Below, piece after piece: positions 60,310 to 64,000 of a stretch of DNA of 64,000 bases. Location: contig CAKVHC010000001.1 of the NCBI GenBank assembly GCA_934747805.1, positions 62,001 through 126,000 on the forward strand, written 5' to 3'. Position numbers and translations under genes: made by a program. Origin of the DNA: an uncultured Clostridia bacterium (GTDB taxonomy: Bacteria > Bacillota > Clostridia > Christensenellales > UBA1242). The number at the start of each line of letters is the position of its first letter. Position 1 is the first letter of the stretch. The notes beneath the pieces were generated by a model that saw only the letters and a program-made list of their open reading frames with translations, was not told the DNA's origin and did no database searches.

Positions 60310-61086
60310 TCACTCTGATTCATCTTGATTTAGTTTTCTGATGGTCTCTTCTTCCACTTTAAGTAACTGCTTTTCTAACTTATCCAGATCACTTAGCAAG
60401 TCATGGTTGACCACGGTCAGTAATTTGATGATAAAATACATACATATGATGTTAGAAAAATACAAAACAAATTGAGTAAATAAAACTGAACCAAAGATTA
60501 AAATTGAAAGAATGCTTATACAAAAGATAATGGCGGTAAGTGTCATGATGTAGGCTAGCGAATTGTAATCCTGATTTTCTTTGTATATTCTACCCATAGA
60601 TTTTTTCACTTCAGATTCATCGGAATATGTCGTATTGGTCGCCAATCGCTTTTTCTTTTCTAAATTAGCTTTGCACCTTGGAATTATAAATATAAATATG
60701 GCAAACAACAATGAGAACAGGCTAATGTTGATTGAAGTGATAGTGGATGTCGATACAACGTTTGGGCATAATATGAAGACTAACAGAGCCAAAGTGAATG
60801 CCAGACAAAAAATGATTGGTAGATATGTGAACTGATGAAGATTGTATTTGTAGTACACAAAAGATGAGTCTGTAAGTTTTTTTAATTCTTTGTCATGAAC
60901 ACAAATCAATATTATGTACGAAACCGAAAAAATAAATATTGCAATCAGTAAAAATATCGCATAAACTTTTAAAGTCTTTGCATTTAAGAAACAGCCCAAA
61001 AATGTTAATCCAGCAGTTAAAATTGACAAGATTATTAATAGGGTTATACATACATCAAATTTTTTAGACTTCGGTTTTAGATCCAT
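60310..61086 (-). CDS. Six-helix membrane protein with C-terminal coiled coil
   Basis: 258 residues: a basic N-terminus, helices at about 12-34, 40-63, 87-109, 115-136, then a charged cytoplasmic loop (KANLEKKKRLATN), two more helices near 180-225, and a C-terminal acidic coiled coil (LLSDLDKLEKQLLKVEEETI). Family unknown. The start follows ATAGGAGAAATTATT. The promoter TTGACG (61215-61210), 17 bp, TAAAAT (61192-61187) precedes it by about 100 nt. Confidence 0.7.
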   Translation of the reverse strand: MDLKPKSKKFDVCITLLIILSILTAGLTFLGCFLNAKTLKVYAIFLLIAIFIFSVSYIILICVHDKELKKLTDSSFVYYKYNLHQFTYLPIIFCLAFTLALLVFILCPNVVSTSTITSINISLFSLLFAIFIFIIPRCKANLEKKKRLATNTTYSDESEVKKSMGRIYKENQDYNSLAYIMTLTAIIFCISILSILIFGSVLFTQFVLYFSNIICMYFIIKLLTVVNHDLLSDLDKLEKQLLKVEEETIRKLNQDESE

Positions 61087-61186
61087 AATAATTTCTCCTA
61101 TGTAAAATGTAATTAGTTAAGAATCTCCCAATTGCTAAGATAAATGTTGTCTAAGTCCAAAAACTTTCTTAACATTCCATCGCAAT

Positions 61187-61215
61187 ATTTTAGCAAATAT
61201 ATTATAAACCGTCAA
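61187..61215 (-). promoter_or_regulatory. Promoter of the six-helix membrane gene
   Basis: TTGACG, 17 bp, TAAAAT on the minus strand. Confidence 0.65.
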
Positions 61216-61281
61216 ACTTAATCGCTTGTTAAGATAAGCATAAAGTTGAGTCATGTCATATAAAAAGAAATAGGAGAGTTT

Positions 61282-61752
61282 ATGAACGAATCAAGTTTGG
61301 ATTGCAGAAGAATATTGAAGGTGATTGGCACTGCCAAGCCTAATGCTATTGCACGTATATTTGGCCGACAGGAGTTTAGCAAGGTTTTTGGCAAGGTGGA
61401 GTTTTATGAGCTAGGAAAAGTGGTGGCTGTGGTGTGCTGCATGAAAAACCTGCCACAGACTAAAACAAATATTTTTGCTTTTCACATTCACGAGTATGGC
61501 GTATGTGAAGGCGACCTTGCTTCAGCTGGTGCTCATTTCGGCTCGGGCGAACACCCAAACCATCAAGGAGATATGCCGGTGCTTTTTGCTAACGGCGGTG
61601 AGGCTTTTTTGGCCTTTTGCACGGACAGATTTTCAATCAACGACATTGTTGGCAGGTCGGTCATAGTGCACGCCGACCCGGATGACTTTGTGTCGCAACC
61701 TGCCGGCAATTCAGGTGAGCGTATCGCTTGTGGGCTAGTGCTGAAAAACTAG
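61282..61752 (+). CDS. Cu/Zn superoxide dismutase family protein
   Basis: Converts superoxide to peroxide and oxygen. 156 residues. Metal ligands are visible in FAFHIHEYGVC (two copper His), AGAHFG (bridging His), HPNHQGDMP (zinc His and Asp) and VIVHADPDDF (last copper His); the guiding Arg is in GNSGERIACG. It has no signal peptide, so it would act in the cytoplasm, whereas most bacterial SodC proteins are exported. The start follows AATAGGAGAGTTT. Its product, peroxide, could be removed by the two rubrerythrins. Confidence 0.9.
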   Translation: MNESSLDCRRILKVIGTAKPNAIARIFGRQEFSKVFGKVEFYELGKVVAVVCCMKNLPQTKTNIFAFHIHEYGVCEGDLASAGAHFGSGEHPNHQGDMPVLFANGGEAFLAFCTDRFSINDIVGRSVIVHADPDDFVSQPAGNSGERIACGLVLKN

Positions 61753-61765
61753 TATAAACTGCCTA

Positions 61766-61793
61766 TTGCAATTTAAGAGGGATATGGTATAAT
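61766..61793 (+). promoter_or_regulatory. Promoter of the DUF3800 gene, leaderless geometry
   Basis: TTGCAA (61766-61771), 16 bp, TATAAT (61788-61793), ending 6 nt before the ATG at 61800. Confidence 0.75.
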
Positions 61794-61799
61794 CTAAGT

Positions 61800-62597
61800 A
61801 TGGACTATATTTTATATGTTGATGATACAGGATTTAGCAAAGATAAGAATTCCGCAAGGCTAAACGACGAAATGGCAACTATGGTAGGTTGCCTAATTCC
61901 AAAGGATCGTGAACGTGCCATTGCAGACGAAGTTTTTGATCAAGCGGATGATCTGAAAAAATATTATGGTGCGGATGAATTCCATTTCACAGACATTTAC
62001 AATCGGACTAAACAGTTTAAAGGAATCAATGGCGACGACGTGCTGTCAATGATTGATGTGTTTGCCGACATTGTTAAGTCTTACGATATCAAATATATTT
62101 CGCAGACTATCACTGGAAAAATGTTGAAAACCTACCCTAAACTTTTCGCTGGACTCGACACTATCGCTGACGAAATCAACCTGCCTCACACTGAGCGTGA
62201 ACGAAAAGAATCTTTTGCACTAATACTTAATATCATTCATGGCGAGAGATATGTACGTTCGCTAGACCCTTCTAATCGTATTGTTCAAGTGTATGTGGAC
62301 GAGGGCATTAAAAAAGCAGGCGAACGTGCTGAGATTGAAATTGATAGAAAGCATTTTCTGCCTATATACTTTGTGTCTAGTGCAAGAACCAAAATGCTGC
62401 AGCTCGCCGACTTTGGTGCATGGTCACTATCCCGCACAAAGCAGAGCCTTGATAAAGCAAAGGGTGGAGCGATGAAAGATTTTGAACGCAACGTGCTATA
62501 CATACTCAGCGACATTGCACAAAACTACGTCAACATAGACCGAATAAGCGTTGACCCAAACCATGTGCCAAATCTTGACGATTTTTATGACAGATAA
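61800..62597 (+). CDS. DUF3800-family protein
   Basis: 265 residues. The N-terminal strand ILYVDDTGFSKDKN carries the acidic DDTG of the family (often DESG), and KMLQLADFGAWSLSR the second acidic site; together they suggest an RNase H-like nuclease fold. QVYVDEGI gives a third acidic residue. DUF3800 genes are common in phage, plasmid and defence regions; activity is unproved. A promoter ending 6 nt before the ATG and no ribosome site indicate a leaderless message. A terminator follows at 62597. Confidence 0.8.
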   Translation: MDYILYVDDTGFSKDKNSARLNDEMATMVGCLIPKDRERAIADEVFDQADDLKKYYGADEFHFTDIYNRTKQFKGINGDDVLSMIDVFADIVKSYDIKYISQTITGKMLKTYPKLFAGLDTIADEINLPHTERERKESFALILNIIHGERYVRSLDPSNRIVQVYVDEGIKKAGERAEIEIDRKHFLPIYFVSSARTKMLQLADFGAWSLSRTKQSLDKAKGGAMKDFERNVLYILSDIAQNYVNIDRISVDPNHVPNLDDFYDR

Positions 62598-62619
62598 ACA
62601 CTCACACGAGTGTTTTTTG
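62597..62619 (+). terminator. Terminator of the DUF3800 gene
   Basis: AACACTC (62597-62603) / GAGTGTT (62608-62614) then TTTT. Confidence 0.8.
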
Positions 62620-62704
62620 TTTGGCTGACACACTATTTGCAAAACTATCACAATTTTAAGTGCAATAATTTGAATGATATGTTATACTAAGCATAGGAGA
62701 AACA

Positions 62705-63703
62705 ATGGCAAAAGATAAAAAGGCAGTTCGTGATTTGGTGTATAAAATGGCTGAGATAGCCAAGCTTAACGACCAAGAAATGATAGAAAATGCGGTTGAG
62801 AAACTGAGCAAAATGAGCCCTAGCGACGTCATCGACAAAAGTGTTGTGTATATGGCGAAGTTGGCAAGGAAAGAGATTGCCACTATGGACGAGATTAAGT
62901 CAGTGTCGCCGTTTGTGACCGCCTTGAATGGCGAAAAGTACAAGACTATGGACGATTTGCTGACCAGATACAATTGGATTAGGTCAATGAATATGGAATA
63001 TTGCGAGATGCCATTGACGGAGAATCATCAGCTTGTGCTGGAAGCATTTGATAGTTTCAACGCAATGATCGGCACCAACTTAGATTGCTTTTACACTGGT
63101 GGACTTATGGCATATTTAGCCACTGGACAACCATTGGAAAGATATCATGGTGACCTAGATTTGTTCATAGACGAAAAAGAATTGCCGAAACTATACAAAT
63201 ACATTAGAAACAACCCAAACTTTCAGCTCATTTCACACTTGAGCGAAAAGGAAGAAAACGGTCACGAGTTTTCAATCAATTACAAGGGCTCGCCTATGAG
63301 TATTGGACTGTTTTTGTTCGATAGGAAAAAGACGGGTGAAGTAGTGCAAAAGAGTTATTACTATCCGCAACAGAATAGAGAAAACGGATTATCTGTGACC
63401 GAGCATCACCTATCTCAAGAGTTTGCAAGGGACAAGTTCGACGAGACTATTCACTCGCATGGCGGACATGAGTATAGGGCGGAAAGTTTGGAGAGCATTT
63501 ACAGCGAGAAAAAAGATTTAAGACCAAAAGACAGATACGATGCGAAAGTTATATCCGACCATTACGACCTAGACATGAGCAAGGTGGCACGTATTGAAGC
63601 AGAAAGACAAAGCGGCTATGAGATTAAGGAAAAATCTGCAGAGCACAGTATTGTTGCTAAACTGGACGGAATAATAACTGGTGCGGAAATCAAGAAAGTT
63701 TAG
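62705..63703 (+). CDS. Nucleotidyltransferase-fold protein of unknown target
   Basis: 332 residues. A helical N-terminal region (about 1-105) precedes a nucleotidyltransferase core: CFYTGGLMAYLATG (GG at 132-133) and HGDLDLFID with the DxD pair at 150 and 152. KDLRPKDRYDAKVISDHYDL follows near 265-285, as in aminoglycoside or AbiEii-like transferases. The substrate may be a small molecule, tRNA or protein. The start follows ATAGGAGAAACA, and an extended -10 (TGTTATACT) lies upstream. No antitoxin-like partner is adjacent. Confidence 0.7.
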   Translation: MAKDKKAVRDLVYKMAEIAKLNDQEMIENAVEKLSKMSPSDVIDKSVVYMAKLARKEIATMDEIKSVSPFVTALNGEKYKTMDDLLTRYNWIRSMNMEYCEMPLTENHQLVLEAFDSFNAMIGTNLDCFYTGGLMAYLATGQPLERYHGDLDLFIDEKELPKLYKYIRNNPNFQLISHLSEKEENGHEFSINYKGSPMSIGLFLFDRKKTGEVVQKSYYYPQQNRENGLSVTEHHLSQEFARDKFDETIHSHGGHEYRAESLESIYSEKKDLRPKDRYDAKVISDHYDLDMSKVARIEAERQSGYEIKEKSAEHSIVAKLDGIITGAEIKKV

Positions 63704-63755
63704 TATGCACGCAAAGACACTGTTTAAATCGGGTGCATTGTGTTACGTTTTGTGG

Positions 63756-63761
63756 TATAAT
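63756..63761 (+). promoter_or_regulatory. Extended -10 promoter of the last gene
   Basis: TGG-TATAAT: TATAAT at 63756-63761 with the TG extension; no good -35 box. Confidence 0.6.
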
Positions 63762-63779
63762 GAAATTTAAGGAAAGAAA

Positions 63780-64000
63780 ATGTTTGATATAGGAATAAAC
63801 ACGAACAACGAATGCGGCAAAGACTTTTTTGAAACATGCAACAACATAAAACAATGCGGATTCAGCAGTATTATGGTCGCATTGATTCGTGGAAAGGAAG
63901 AAGAACAACTTGAGTATGCAACAAAATCTGGCCTAAAGATTGCATATGTACACCTGGATAATTTATTTACGAATGATATGTGGGTAAAAGGCTTTGCTCA
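63780..64000 (+). CDS. Partial gene, possible sugar-phosphate isomerase/epimerase (TIM barrel)
   Basis: The first 73 codons are present; the window end cuts the gene. The visible part, MFDIGINTNNECGKDFFETC followed by IKQCGFSSIMVALIRGKEEE and LEYATKSGLKIAYVHLDNLF, fits the first strands and helices of a xylose-isomerase-like TIM barrel. The ribosome site is AAGGAAAGAAA. The identity needs the missing part. Confidence 0.5.
   Translation, partial: MFDIGINTNNECGKDFFETCNNIKQCGFSSIMVALIRGKEEEQLEYATKSGLKIAYVHLDNLFTNDMWVKGFA

Noticed and set aside
1..64000. CRISPR arrays, insertion sequences, tRNA or rRNA genes
   Set aside because: No regular spaced repeats, transposase genes, TTC-loop tRNA signatures or rRNA segments were seen on either strand.

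Overview
The window looks like the origin-proximal chromosome of an anaerobic, low-GC Gram-positive bacterium (Bacillota, probably an uncultivated Clostridia lineage). Grounds: classic Firmicutes gene order (rpmH-rnpA-yidD-yidC-jag-mnmE-mnmG-rsmG; rpsF-ssb-rpsR; rpsO-pnp-ylxY; holB-ricT-trmN6-rsmI), strong AGGAGG-type ribosome sites, sigma-A promoters, a T-box before ileS, a Gram-positive SOS box before recA, sporulation-family genes, rubrerythrins and an [FeFe] hydrogenase. I see no rRNA, tRNA, CRISPR array, transposase or prophage. The last gene is cut by the window end.

Layout. 0-6 kb: rubrerythrin, T-box and ileS, a SpoU methylase between two identical terminators, two XRE regulators and a SLOG protein. 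6-14 kb: recA-recN-spoIVB, deoB, a possible SpoIIM-like membrane protein, a Spo0A DNA-binding domain without receiver, and a DacF-like carboxypeptidase; this resembles two sporulation loci brought together. 14-24 kb: acetyltransferase-like protein, prfB (programmed frameshift)-tsaD, rpsF-ssb-rpsR, a lipoprotein/XRE pair, CwlD-like amidase and small or unknown genes. 24-31 kb: a four-gene leftward unit glnS-alaS-(DUF4097-like)-hydrogenase/rubrerythrin. 31-43 kb: zinc-ribbon membrane proteins, Sfp-type transferase, a metallopeptidase/XRE pair, pgsA, ftsK, ylxY, pnp, rpsO and a second lipoprotein/XRE pair. 43-54 kb: tRNA-modification, membrane-insertion and replication genes around the likely oriC. 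54-64 kb: asnS, the holB cluster, membrane proteins, Cu/Zn superoxide dismutase, DUF3800 protein, nucleotidyltransferase-like protein and a partial TIM-barrel gene.

The most interesting item is one open reading frame joining a complete M2-type [FeFe] hydrogenase to a complete rubrerythrin (24017-26080), a plausible H2-driven peroxide reductase. A perfect ribosome site and ATG at the junction could also release free rubrerythrin. Other highlights: an IleRS whose HIGH motif is inverted to GVHH; an AlaRS without its C-terminal domain; two divergent XRE/lipoprotein modules whose repeated operators fill the spacer of the lipoprotein promoter; at least eight genes whose -10 box lies 6-9 nt before the start codon (leaderless or nearly so); an unusual order rpmH-oriC-dnaN-dnaA-recF with dnaN and dnaA divergent; and three perfect DnaA boxes upstream of rpsF.

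All calls come from reading sequence and recalled family knowledge; no database search was run.
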